A stretch of DNA of 64,000 bases from Litchfieldella qijiaojingensis (GTDB taxonomy: Bacteria; Pseudomonadota; Gammaproteobacteria; Pseudomonadales; Halomonadaceae), in contig NZ_BMXS01000005.1 of the NCBI RefSeq assembly GCF_014651875.1, positions 1-64,000 of the forward strand. The letters are read 5' to 3'. The position numbers and the translations under genes were made by a program. Below the pieces are notes generated by a model. It saw only the letters and a program-made list of their open reading frames with translations, was not told where the DNA came from and searched no databases. Positions 9,799 through 16,997 of the stretch are shown here, one piece after another (the first letter of the stretch is position 1; each line of letters opens with the position of its first letter).

Positions 9799-10811
9799 TC
9801 ACTGCATGGCCAGTCGCATGGAACGGAAACGGCGGCGATACTGGCTGGGAGTCAAGCCGACGCGGCGGCTGAACAGACGCCGGAAGAAACTGGCATCGGC
9901 ATAACCGACCAGTTCGGCGATGGCTTCGACCGGTTCATCGGTGGTTTCCAGGTACTGCTTGGCTTCCTCGAGGCGCAGCGTGTGCACGTACTCCATCGGC
10001 GTCATGCCGGTGGCGAGCTTGAAACGGCGTTTGAAGGAACGCTCGGTCAGGCCGCTGAGCTGCACCATGGCACATACTGGCGCGGGGGTGTCGTAATGCT
10101 GACCTGAGCCTTGGCGATCACGGCATCCTCGACCTGGCGTGAGGTCGACAATGCCGCATAAGGGCGTTGCCCCTCACGGTGCCAGTCGATCAGGTAAAGG
10201 CGGGCAAGATGCATGGCTTCCTCGGTGCCCACTAGACGTGCCACCAGAAACAGCGCCAAATCCAGCCATGAAGTGCCGCCACCGCCCATGACGATACGTT
10301 CGCCCTCGCCCGTCGCCACCAATGCGCGGTGGGCATGCACACGAACCTTCGGATAACGTCTGGCGAGAGTGTCGCAATAGGCCCAGTGAGTCGTAGCCTC
10401 GCCACCATCGAGCAACCCCGCCTCAGCGAATATCAACGCCCCCGTGCAGGCCGCGGCGAGCAGCGTTCCCTGCGCATGACAGGCCCGCAACCATTCGATT
10501 TCAGTTTCATGTCGCCCCGTCAGCGCTTCGTCGGGGGCGACCATCAGATCGGGAATGCAGATGGCCACCGGGGAGTGACAATCGGCGAGCCTGGCATCCG
10601 GCTGTATCCAGGCCCCGTTGCTCGCGCGAAAGCCCTGGCCATCCACCGAAACGATCTTCGGTTCGAGAAGCGCCCGGCCGGGACAGCCGTGCATCACGAC
10701 GTCCCAGTCGCGTCCCGCCGAACTGAACAGGTCATACAGACCATAGAGCGTCGACGCCGTCGCCTCGGGGGTGGCGAGCAAGGCAATCGACAGCGCCGGC
10801 GCCTCGGCCAT
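9799..10811 (-). pseudogene. Frameshifted GlxA-type AraC-family regulator
   Basis: Two adjacent minus-strand frames together make one GlxA-family regulator (DJ-1/PfpI-like domain plus AraC HTH). The upstream piece from 10811 holds the PfpI-like domain with the nucleophile-elbow segment AACTGALIFAEAGLLDGG and ends with DAVIAKAQV. The downstream piece, ending at 9799, holds LSGLTERSFKRRFK and the second HTH. The break is near 10097: after KAQ the frame shifts, and the other frame continues QHYDTPAPVCAMVQLSGL. Family members carry about three more residues here (a WI..HY pattern), so a short deletion of about 10 bp is the simplest explanation. A sequencing error cannot be excluded. Confidence 0.8.
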
Positions 10812-10920
10812 GGCAGAAATCTCTCGTTTGCGTCGCAAATCACTTTAGCCCACTCGCTCGCCGAGCAGTAGCGTACTCCTTGCATCATCACCAACAAGAA
10901 ATCGATAAGGAGTTTGTCAT

Positions 10921-12006
10921 GTGCGATATCATCGCTCCCGTCACACCACCAGCCATAACGTCGATGCCTTCGAGGCGCGTCTGCTTCATGCTCTCAACGA
11001 GAGCGGACTGATGTTGCTGATGTCGATCGGGCACCGTACCGGCCTCTACGAGACGCTGGCTGGTCAGACCCCCATGACCAGCCTCGAACTGGCCGAACGC
11101 GCCGGTCTCGATGAGCGCTACGTGCGCGAATGGCTGGGCGGTATGGTCGTCGGCGGCATCGTTGAGATCGACCCCGACAGCCAGCGCTATTGGCTACCCG
11201 ATGCCCATGCGTCACTGCTGACCGATAGTGGCCCCTTCAACCTGGCCGTCTACTCGCAGTTCTTCGGCCTGCTGGGCGCCGTGGAGGACGATATCGTACA
11301 CTGCTTCCGCGAAGGCGGTGGCGTGCCCTATTCCCGTTATCCGCGCTTCCACGAGATCATGGCCAGCGACAGCGCCCAGACGGTATTGCCGGCGTTGTTC
11401 GATAACATCCTGCCGCTATCGCCAGGGCTGATCGAGCGGCTCGAAAGTGGCATTCGGGTACTGGATTGCGCCTGTGGCCGTGGTCGCGCCCTGCTGATGA
11501 TGGCCGAGCGCTTCCCGGCCAGCCGTTTCACCGGCTACGACCTGTCGGAGGAGGCCATCGCTTGGGGACAAGCCCGCGCCACCGAGACCGGACTCGATAA
11601 CCTGCGCTTCGAGGTCCGCGACCTGAGTGACTTCGACACCACGGCGAAGCCGGAAGCCTTCGAGTTGATCACCACTTTCGACGGCATCCACGATCAGGCC
11701 AAACCGCTCAACCTGCTACGTGGCATTCGCCGCAGCCTTTCGCCGGACGGGGTCTATATCGCCCAGGACATCCATGCCTCGAGCCACCATCATCAGGACC
11801 GCGACCACCCATTGGGTACCCTGTTGTACGCTGTCTCCGTCACCCACTGCATGACCGTCTCGCTGGCCCAGGGAGGTGAAGGATTAGGGACCATGTGGGG
11901 GCGCGAGCGGGCCTTGGAATACTTTCACAAGGCTGGATTCAGCGACGTGCAAGTTCACCAGCTCGAGCACGATGTGCAGAACGACTACTTCGTGTGTCGC
12001 CCCTGA
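10921..12006 (+). CDS. SAM-dependent class I methyltransferase with N-terminal winged helix
   Basis: 361-residue methyltransferase. Residues about 15-100 resemble the winged-helix dimerisation domain of small-molecule methyltransferases (LMSIGHRTGLYETLAG, then ERAGLDERYVREWLGGM). The SAM site begins at IRVLDCACGRGRALLMMAERFP, followed by FTGYDLSEEAI. A strong AAGGAG (10907-10912) precedes two overlapping starts: ATG at 10919, which runs only 23 codons in another frame, and GTG at 10921, which opens the full gene. GTG is used here. The substrate is unknown. It is divergent from the broken GlxA-type gene. Confidence 0.85.
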   Translation: MRYHRSRHTTSHNVDAFEARLLHALNESGLMLLMSIGHRTGLYETLAGQTPMTSLELAERAGLDERYVREWLGGMVVGGIVEIDPDSQRYWLPDAHASLLTDSGPFNLAVYSQFFGLLGAVEDDIVHCFREGGGVPYSRYPRFHEIMASDSAQTVLPALFDNILPLSPGLIERLESGIRVLDCACGRGRALLMMAERFPASRFTGYDLSEEAIAWGQARATETGLDNLRFEVRDLSDFDTTAKPEAFELITTFDGIHDQAKPLNLLRGIRRSLSPDGVYIAQDIHASSHHHQDRDHPLGTLLYAVSVTHCMTVSLAQGGEGLGTMWGRERALEYFHKAGFSDVQVHQLEHDVQNDYFVCRP

Positions 12007-12018
12007 ATCGCGGCACAT

Positions 12019-12055
12019 AAAAAAACGAGCCGTCGCCCGGAGGGGGCGACGGCTC
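12019..12055 (-). terminator. Rho-independent terminator of the phasin gene
   Basis: A 12-bp stem (GAGCCGTCGCCC at 12027-12038 with GGGCGACGGCTC at 12044-12055) is followed on the minus strand by a run of seven T (plus-strand A at 12019-12025). It ends the phasin transcript and may also stop readthrough from the methyltransferase gene. Confidence 0.88.
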
Positions 12056-12082
12056 GGTATTCTTTCGAGCGACTGACGTATA

Positions 12083-12451
12083 TTACTTGGCAGCCTTGGC
12101 AGTGCTCTTGGAAGCTGCCTTGAGGTTGTCCTCGGCCAGCTTCTGGCTCTTCTGCACGAACTCCTGATTCAGGGCAGCAACCTTCTCGGCGTCGTCCTTC
12201 AGGCGCTCGCTAATATCCTGAGCGACTTTCTGCTGGCCTTCGACGTAGCTGCGCAGCCCTTCGGCATCCTTGATGTCGAGAGCGGCACGGGCCTGGCTCA
12301 GGCCGACGTCGGAATAAGCCTTGGCGGCTTCGAACTGGGCAGCCATCAGCTTCTCGGTGTAATCCAGGGTCAGCGTCGCATAGGTACGGGCCGGGGCGAA
12401 GAACAGGGATTCGAACTGCTCAGTGGTTTGGTCGAGAGTAGCGTTGCTCAT
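12083..12451 (-). CDS. phaP: Phasin (PHA granule-associated protein)
   Basis: 122-residue phasin-family protein that coats polyhydroxyalkanoate granules. It is helical, has no signal peptide, and shows the family pattern FESLFFAPARTYATLTLDYTEKLMAAQFEAAKAY, then LRSYVEGQQKVAQDISERLKDDAEKVAALNQEF, ending in an Ala/Lys-rich tail (KAASKSTAKAAK). The ATG at 12451 is preceded by GGAGG at 6-bp spacing; the frame stays open further upstream but without protein-like sequence. No PHA synthase or depolymerase lies nearby, so the gene stands alone under the two palindromes described at 12495-12536. Confidence 0.92.
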   Translation of the reverse strand: MSNATLDQTTEQFESLFFAPARTYATLTLDYTEKLMAAQFEAAKAYSDVGLSQARAALDIKDAEGLRSYVEGQQKVAQDISERLKDDAEKVAALNQEFVQKSQKLAEDNLKAASKSTAKAAK

Positions 12452-12494
12452 GGAACACCTCCATTGGATTGCCAGTAGAAAGCGCGTTGCCTTC

Positions 12495-12536
12495 TGTTGC
12501 AATGCAACATAGCAAACTTTTTGTTGCGATGCAACA
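12495..12536. promoter_or_regulatory. Twin palindromic operators upstream of the phasin gene
   Basis: Two near-identical 15-bp palindromes, TGTTGCAATGCAACA (12495-12509) and TGTTGCGATGCAACA (12522-12536), lie 27 bp apart centre to centre and 44-85 bp before the phasin start. Both have perfect TGTTGC/GCAACA arms. TGC/GCA-type palindromes are known targets of PhaR, the PHA-sensing repressor of phasin genes, so they are probable PhaR operators. Confidence 0.7.
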
Positions 12537-12604
12537 TGAACGCTTCGATTCGCTATCCACCGTCTCATCACTGACACTAGGCCTAGAACTTTACGCGACG
12601 GGCG

Positions 12605-14098
12605 TTACGCTTCGATGACTCGAGCGTAGGGAAGCACTAGGCTTACCCGGGTGCCCTCCCCCACCCGACTGTCGATCTTCAACTGCGTGCCATGACGTTC
12701 ACAGATTTCGCGTACGATCGACAGACCCAACCCCGATCCATCTCCACGTGCGAGGCCCGACCGGGTGCGATAGAAGCGCTGGGTCACCATCGGTAGCTCT
12801 TCGGCATCGATGCCTACCCCGTTATCGATGACCGCCAGACGCACGCCATCCGCCAACGCCTCGGCTTCGAGCCGCACCTTGCCGCCAGCAGCAGTGGCGT
12901 GCAGAGCGTTGTCGAGCAGGTTGGACAACACCCGGTCGATCAGCCCCAGGTCAGCGTCCACCCAAGGCAGCTCAGGATCGCAGGCGGCCTCCAGGGTGAC
13001 ACCGGCGTGGCGCGCCTGATGCTGGAACTTGCCAACGATGTCGTGGGCCAGCTCGGACAGCGAAAACGGCTCGCGCTGGAGCGGCCGGTCGTCGGCATCC
13101 AAACGTGCCAGGGTCGAGAGCTGTTGGGCAAGACGGGTCAGACGATCGACATTGTCGAGAATCGCGGCCAAGGTCCGCCGCCGCTCCGCGTCCAGGACCG
13201 AGCCTTGGGACAACAGCTGTTCGGCATAACCACGCAGCGAGGTCAGCGGCGTGCGGAAATCGTGGGAAAGATTGGCGATCAATTCGCGGCGCTGGCGATC
13301 GGTTTCTTGCAGGGCCTGGAGCTGCGCCTCGATGGTCCCGGCCATATCGTTGAAGGCCTTGGCCAGGCGTCCGAGCTCATCGTCGCTAGGCGCGACGATA
13401 CGCTGCCCGTAGTCACCCTCGGCGAAGCGTTGCACCGCTACCGTCAAGCGCGAGAAATGCCGGGTCAACAGTGCGAACCATACCAGGCCGAAAATGCCCG
13501 AGACCAATAGCGCCATCAGCCCGGCGGCCACCAGGGTGCGAGTGATGGAACTGGTGCGCAGCATGGCGAACATCGAAGCCTGACCGGCATTGTCGAGATC
13601 GGTGTACAGGTAGCCAGGGCGGCGTTGCTCACCATGCTGGATAGGCGCCACGGAGAAGATCCCGGGATCGTCACCGCAAGGCGACGTCGTCAGCACCGGT
13701 AGCATGGGTTCCTTGCCCAGCAAGGTTTCCAGCGCCTCGGGATCCACCTGCTGTCCCAACCCGCAGGCAGGCTCGCCATAGTCGGCGATCACCCAGCCAT
13801 TTTCGTCGAGCACATATAGCGACAGCGAGGGATTGATCGAGAGGATATGATGGGCCATGTCGCGAGCAGCATCACTGTCGGCACCTTGCCGCAACGCTGG
13901 CTGCATGACTTGGGCAAGGTTTTGGGCGAGGTCGATTTCCATCCTTTGCTGCAGTTCCCGGGCGAGCTGATTGAACTGGCTGATGGCGATCCAGGCAACG
14001 GCCACCGACAGCAGCAGCAGGCTGGTGAGATAGACCAGGGCGATACGCGCATAGAGACTGCGCCCCAGGCGGGCGACCTTGTGGATCAGCGCTCTCAT
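12605..14098 (-). CDS. Sensor histidine kinase
   Basis: 497-residue membrane sensor kinase. Two membrane spans (about 17-40 and 188-211) enclose a periplasmic sensor of about 145 residues. A HAMP domain follows (LTRHFSRLTVAVQRFAEGDY), then the HisKA box ELIANLSHDFRTPLTSLRGYA with the phospho-accepting His279, and a HATPase domain with LSNLLDNALHATAAGG (N box), VIDNGVGIDAEELP and DGSGLGLSIVREICERHG. The periplasmic domain contains two cysteines, Cys112 and Cys141. It overlaps the response-regulator gene by 4 bp (ATGA), so the pair is translationally coupled. Context suggests control of the divergent Met-rich protein and molybdoenzyme operon. Confidence 0.93.
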   Translation of the reverse strand: MRALIHKVARLGRSLYARIALVYLTSLLLLSVAVAWIAISQFNQLARELQQRMEIDLAQNLAQVMQPALRQGADSDAARDMAHHILSINPSLSLYVLDENGWVIADYGEPACGLGQQVDPEALETLLGKEPMLPVLTTSPCGDDPGIFSVAPIQHGEQRRPGYLYTDLDNAGQASMFAMLRTSSITRTLVAAGLMALLVSGIFGLVWFALLTRHFSRLTVAVQRFAEGDYGQRIVAPSDDELGRLAKAFNDMAGTIEAQLQALQETDRQRRELIANLSHDFRTPLTSLRGYAEQLLSQGSVLDAERRRTLAAILDNVDRLTRLAQQLSTLARLDADDRPLQREPFSLSELAHDIVGKFQHQARHAGVTLEAACDPELPWVDADLGLIDRVLSNLLDNALHATAAGGKVRLEAEALADGVRLAVIDNGVGIDAEELPMVTQRFYRTRSGLARGDGSGLGLSIVREICERHGTQLKIDSRVGEGTRVSLVLPYARVIEA

Positions 14099-14844
14099 GG
14101 ATGCTCGTCACCGGCAAATCGGTAGCCGACGCCCCAGACCGTCTGGATGAAACGCGGCTTGGCCGGATCGGTTTCGATCTTGCCGCGCAAGCGGTTGATG
14201 TGGGTATTCACGGTATGGTCGTAGCCGTCGAATTCTTCGCCCCACACTCTGTCCAGCAGCTCGCCGCGCGTGAAGCTGTGGCCGGGATGGCGCGCGAACA
14301 ACGAAAGTAGTGCGAACTCCTTGCCGGTGAGCTGAACCGGCTTTCCTTCCAGCGTCACGCGATGCTGGTCGATATCGATGACCAATGGGCCATAGCCCAG
14401 CGGCGGGGCGGCAACGATACCATCATCGGTATTTACCGCTGGTCGAACGCCACGGCGCAGCAAGGCCTGAACCCGGGCCAGCAGGATCGGCATGGCGAAA
14501 GGCTTGGTGACATAGTCATCGGCACCGATCTCCAGGCCGACCACCACATCGCGGATCGCAGCCTTGGCCGTGACCATCAACACCGGCGTCTGGCTGTCGT
14601 GACGGCGTAGCCGGCGACACACATCCAGTCCATCCACCCCCGGCAACATCAGGTCCAGCATCACCAGATCATAACGCACCCCAGCCGACTCGCTCGTCAA
14701 CAACGCCAGTGCCGCCTCGCCATCGCGAACCCAGTCACAGGCGTAATCCGCCGCCGCCAACGACTCCGTCAGCAGCTTGCCAATCTCGGGATTGTCTTCG
14801 ACACACAGGATCCGATAGGACATCGCGGAGTTCTCGCCAGACAT
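14095..14844 (-). CDS. OmpR/PhoB-family response regulator
   Basis: Two-domain response regulator. The receiver domain has the acidic pocket in ILCVEDN, the phospho-acceptor Asp in LVMLDLMLPGVDGLD, and the conserved Lys in DDYVTKPF. The C-terminal winged helix reads LTGKEFALLSLFARHPGHSFTRGELLDRVWG ... VNTHINRLRGKIE. Two starts are possible: ATG 14844 and ATG 14823 (MSYRILCVED). The second better fits the family N-terminus and would give 242 residues. The direct and inverted CATCACGAAAA motifs in the adjoining divergent promoter are its likely binding sites. Confidence 0.93.
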   Translation of the reverse strand: MSGENSAMSYRILCVEDNPEIGKLLTESLAAADYACDWVRDGEAALALLTSESAGVRYDLVMLDLMLPGVDGLDVCRRLRRHDSQTPVLMVTAKAAIRDVVVGLEIGADDYVTKPFAMPILLARVQALLRRGVRPAVNTDDGIVAAPPLGYGPLVIDIDQHRVTLEGKPVQLTGKEFALLSLFARHPGHSFTRGELLDRVWGEEFDGYDHTVNTHINRLRGKIETDPAKPRFIQTVWGVGYRFAGDEHP

Positions 14845-14878
14845 CTGCCCCTACTCTAGGGCCGAAACATTCTCCCTG

Positions 14879-14944
14879 CATCACGAAAACATCACGAAAA
14901 AAGTCGTCGCGGCGTGACGGTTTCGTGATGAACCGTTCGTGATG
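14879..14944. promoter_or_regulatory. Repeat cluster in the divergent promoter; probable response-regulator sites
   Basis: Two head-to-tail copies of CATCACGAAAA occur at 14879-14889 and 14890-14900. They are followed in inverted orientation by TTTCGTGATG (14921-14930) and TTCGTGATG (14936-14944). Tandem half-sites about one helical turn (11 bp) apart are typical of OmpR/PhoB-type regulators. The cluster sits between the response-regulator gene and the gene for the Met-rich protein. Confidence 0.7.
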
Positions 14945-15012
14945 CCCCGATAGCTTGGCATTGCCGATCAGGACAACTCCATCGGCGACCGACTCACGTA
15001 AGGAGATACGAG

Positions 15013-15288
15013 ATGATGAACCTGCTGAACCATCCCAAGACCACACTGTTTGCCATGCTATTCGCCTCTGCTTTGCTGCTGCCGACTGCCGCCCTTGCCG
15101 ACCAAACCATGGAAGGTGACAGCATGGAACACGACGCCATGGCCTCCGACCAGATGGGCAGCGATGCCATGGGAGACAAAGGTGCAATGATGGAAGAAGA
15201 CGCCATGGGAGATGAAGGCGCGATGATGGAAGAAGAGCCCATGATGGAGGAAGAAGACGACATGATGTCGGATGACGATGCCATGTGA
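15013..15288 (+). CDS. Small exported methionine- and acid-rich protein (MrpX-like)
   Basis: 91-residue protein with a clear Sec signal peptide (about residues 1-29, cleavage after TAALA) and a mature part of about 62 residues. The mature part holds 15 Met and 24 Asp/Glu, no Cys, one His and one Lys. Met recurs every five and then about every six residues, often as MM doublets (MEHDAMASDQMGSDAM, then GAMMEE). It is predicted to be disordered. It is followed by a b-type cytochrome and a YedY-fold molybdoenzyme and is divergent from a two-component system. It resembles methionine-rich periplasmic peptides that absorb hypochlorite and are repaired by methionine sulfoxide reductase. A metal-binding role is the alternative. 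Confidence 0.85.
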   Translation: MMNLLNHPKTTLFAMLFASALLLPTAALADQTMEGDSMEHDAMASDQMGSDAMGDKGAMMEEDAMGDEGAMMEEEPMMEEEDDMMSDDDAM

Positions 15289-15371
15289 CGCTCGGCTCGC
15301 TGCTGGCCGGTGCCGGCATTCCCCAACCGGCCGGCATTTTTCTCGACCTTCACCCGAGGGAGGGTTCCGCA

Positions 15372-16229
15372 ATGCGTGTCTTCGATACGTTGTTTGGCAC
15401 GAACAGGGACCAAGCGCCAACAGTCATCCAGCGACACAGCGCGTTCACCCGCATCTGGCATTGGGTGAACGCTATCTGTCTGTTGGTGCTGCTGATGAGC
15501 GGCCTGCAGATCTTCAATGCCCACCCAGCGCTGTATTGGGGCAAGGATTCCCATTTCGACAGCCCGGCACTATCGATTCGCGCCGTGAGCGGCAATGACG
15601 GCGAGCTGCGCGGCATCACTCAAGTTGGCGCTTATCGCTTCGACACCACTGGCGTACTGGGCGTCTCCGGTCCTCGCGAAGCCCGCGAGCGACGTGCCTT
15701 TCCTGCCTGGATCACCTTGCCCGGCCCGCGTTGGCTGGCCATGGGGCGTGAGTGGCATTTCCTGGCCGGCTGGATCTTCGCCCCCATGTTGATCGCCTAT
15801 CTATTGTACCTGGCCATCAGCGGTCAGCTGAGGCGGCGCCTGCTGCCACGCCGACATGAATGGCGAACCCTCGGCCATACCCTGTATGAGCACCTGCGGC
15901 TGCGTTTTCCGCGAGGCGAAGAAGCACGTCACTACAACCTGCTGCAGAAACTTGCCTATCTGCTGGTCCTGTTCGTCATCACCCCACTGATCGTACTTAC
16001 CGGGCTGACCATGTCGCCGACCATGGACGCCGCTTGGCCCTGGCTGCTGGATGTCTTCGGTGGCCGCCAGAGCGCGCGCACGATCCATTTCCTGTGCGCC
16101 GTGGCGCTGGTGGGCTTCTTCCTGATTCATATCGTGCTGGTGCTGGTCTCCGGCGTCGTCAACAACCTGCGCTCAATGATCACGGGGCGCTATGTGCTGC
16201 CCCCCGAGAAGGAGGCCGACAATGAGTAA
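15372..16229 (+). CDS. Membrane-bound b-type cytochrome (cytochrome b561/Ni-hydrogenase cyt b family)
   Basis: 285-residue membrane protein of the di-haem cytochrome b family. Likely haem-ligand histidines lie in RHSAFTRIWHWVN (first span), EWHFLAGW, and TIHFLCAVALVGFFLIHIVLVLVSGVVNN (last spans). A soluble insert of about 75 residues follows the first span. The ATG at 15372 has GGGAGGG just upstream and starts MRVFDTLFG; the frame is open 29 codons further but lacks a ribosome site. It overlaps the molybdoenzyme gene by 8 bp and probably delivers quinol electrons to it, as YedZ/MsrQ does for YedY/MsrP, though it belongs to a different cytochrome family. Confidence 0.88.
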   Translation: MRVFDTLFGTNRDQAPTVIQRHSAFTRIWHWVNAICLLVLLMSGLQIFNAHPALYWGKDSHFDSPALSIRAVSGNDGELRGITQVGAYRFDTTGVLGVSGPREARERRAFPAWITLPGPRWLAMGREWHFLAGWIFAPMLIAYLLYLAISGQLRRRLLPRRHEWRTLGHTLYEHLRLRFPRGEEARHYNLLQKLAYLLVLFVITPLIVLTGLTMSPTMDAAWPWLLDVFGGRQSARTIHFLCAVALVGFFLIHIVLVLVSGVVNNLRSMITGRYVLPPEKEADNE

Positions 16230-16992
16230 CCCGACCGATCCTCGACGTCGACGTTTTCTGACGCGTTCGCTGCTGGCCACGAGTGCGGTCCTGCTGGCCG
16301 GTTGCGACCGACTGTCACGCAGCGACGCCATGAACCGGCTATTCGATGCCAGCAAGGCCCTGACCCAGCGCACGCAGCGTCTGCTGGCTTCCCGTGAATC
16401 CCTCGCACGCGAATACGCACCCGAGGACATCGCCCCGAGCTTTCGCGCCAACGGCACCACCAATCCCCAGGACGAGGCCTATCGACGCCTGGCGGCCAAT
16501 GGCTTCCGCGACTGGCGCTTGACGATCGACGGCCTGGTCGAACGTCCTCAGACCTTCTCGCTCGACGAGCTCAAGGCCATGCCCTCGCGTACCCAGATCA
16601 CCCGTCACGACTGCGTCGAAGGCTGGAGTTGCATCGGCCAGTGGACCGGCGTAGTGCTCGGCGATCTGTTGGCCCAGGTAGGCGTACGCGATGAGGCGCG
16701 CTTCGTGGTTTTCCATTGCGCCGATCGCTATCGTGGCACGGATTCCTATTACGAAAGCCTGGACATGCTCGAGGCCTACCACCCACAGACGCTGCTGGCC
16801 TACCGCCTGAACGGTGGCGACCTGCCCATCGCCAATGGCGCCCCATTACGGCTGCGGGCCGAGCGACAACTCGGCTACAAGATGGCCAAGTATGTGATGC
16901 GAGTCGAACTGGTGGAGAGCTTTGCCCATCTCGGTCGCGGCCGGGGCGGTTTCTGGGAGGACCGTGGCTATCAATGGTGGGCGGGGATATAG
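16222..16992 (+). CDS. Tat-exported molybdopterin-dependent oxidoreductase (YedY/SUOX fold)
   Basis: 256-residue protein of the sulfite-oxidase/YedY superfamily. The N-terminus carries a twin-arginine signal (RRRRFLTRSLLATSAVLLAGC) that also contains a lipobox, so the enzyme may be a periplasmic lipoprotein. The molybdenum-ligand cysteine is in TRHDCVEGWSCIGQW. The segment ANGAPLRLRAERQLGYKMAKYVMRVEL is the conserved C-terminal part of the fold. The start at 16222 has GAAGGAGG upstream and overlaps the cytochrome gene. By analogy with MsrP it may reduce methionine sulfoxide in exported proteins, with the Met-rich neighbour as an obvious substrate. That is inference. Confidence 0.88.
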   Translation: MSNPTDPRRRRFLTRSLLATSAVLLAGCDRLSRSDAMNRLFDASKALTQRTQRLLASRESLAREYAPEDIAPSFRANGTTNPQDEAYRRLAANGFRDWRLTIDGLVERPQTFSLDELKAMPSRTQITRHDCVEGWSCIGQWTGVVLGDLLAQVGVRDEARFVVFHCADRYRGTDSYYESLDMLEAYHPQTLLAYRLNGGDLPIANGAPLRLRAERQLGYKMAKYVMRVELVESFAHLGRGRGGFWEDRGYQWWAGI

Positions 16993-16997
16993 GGAAT

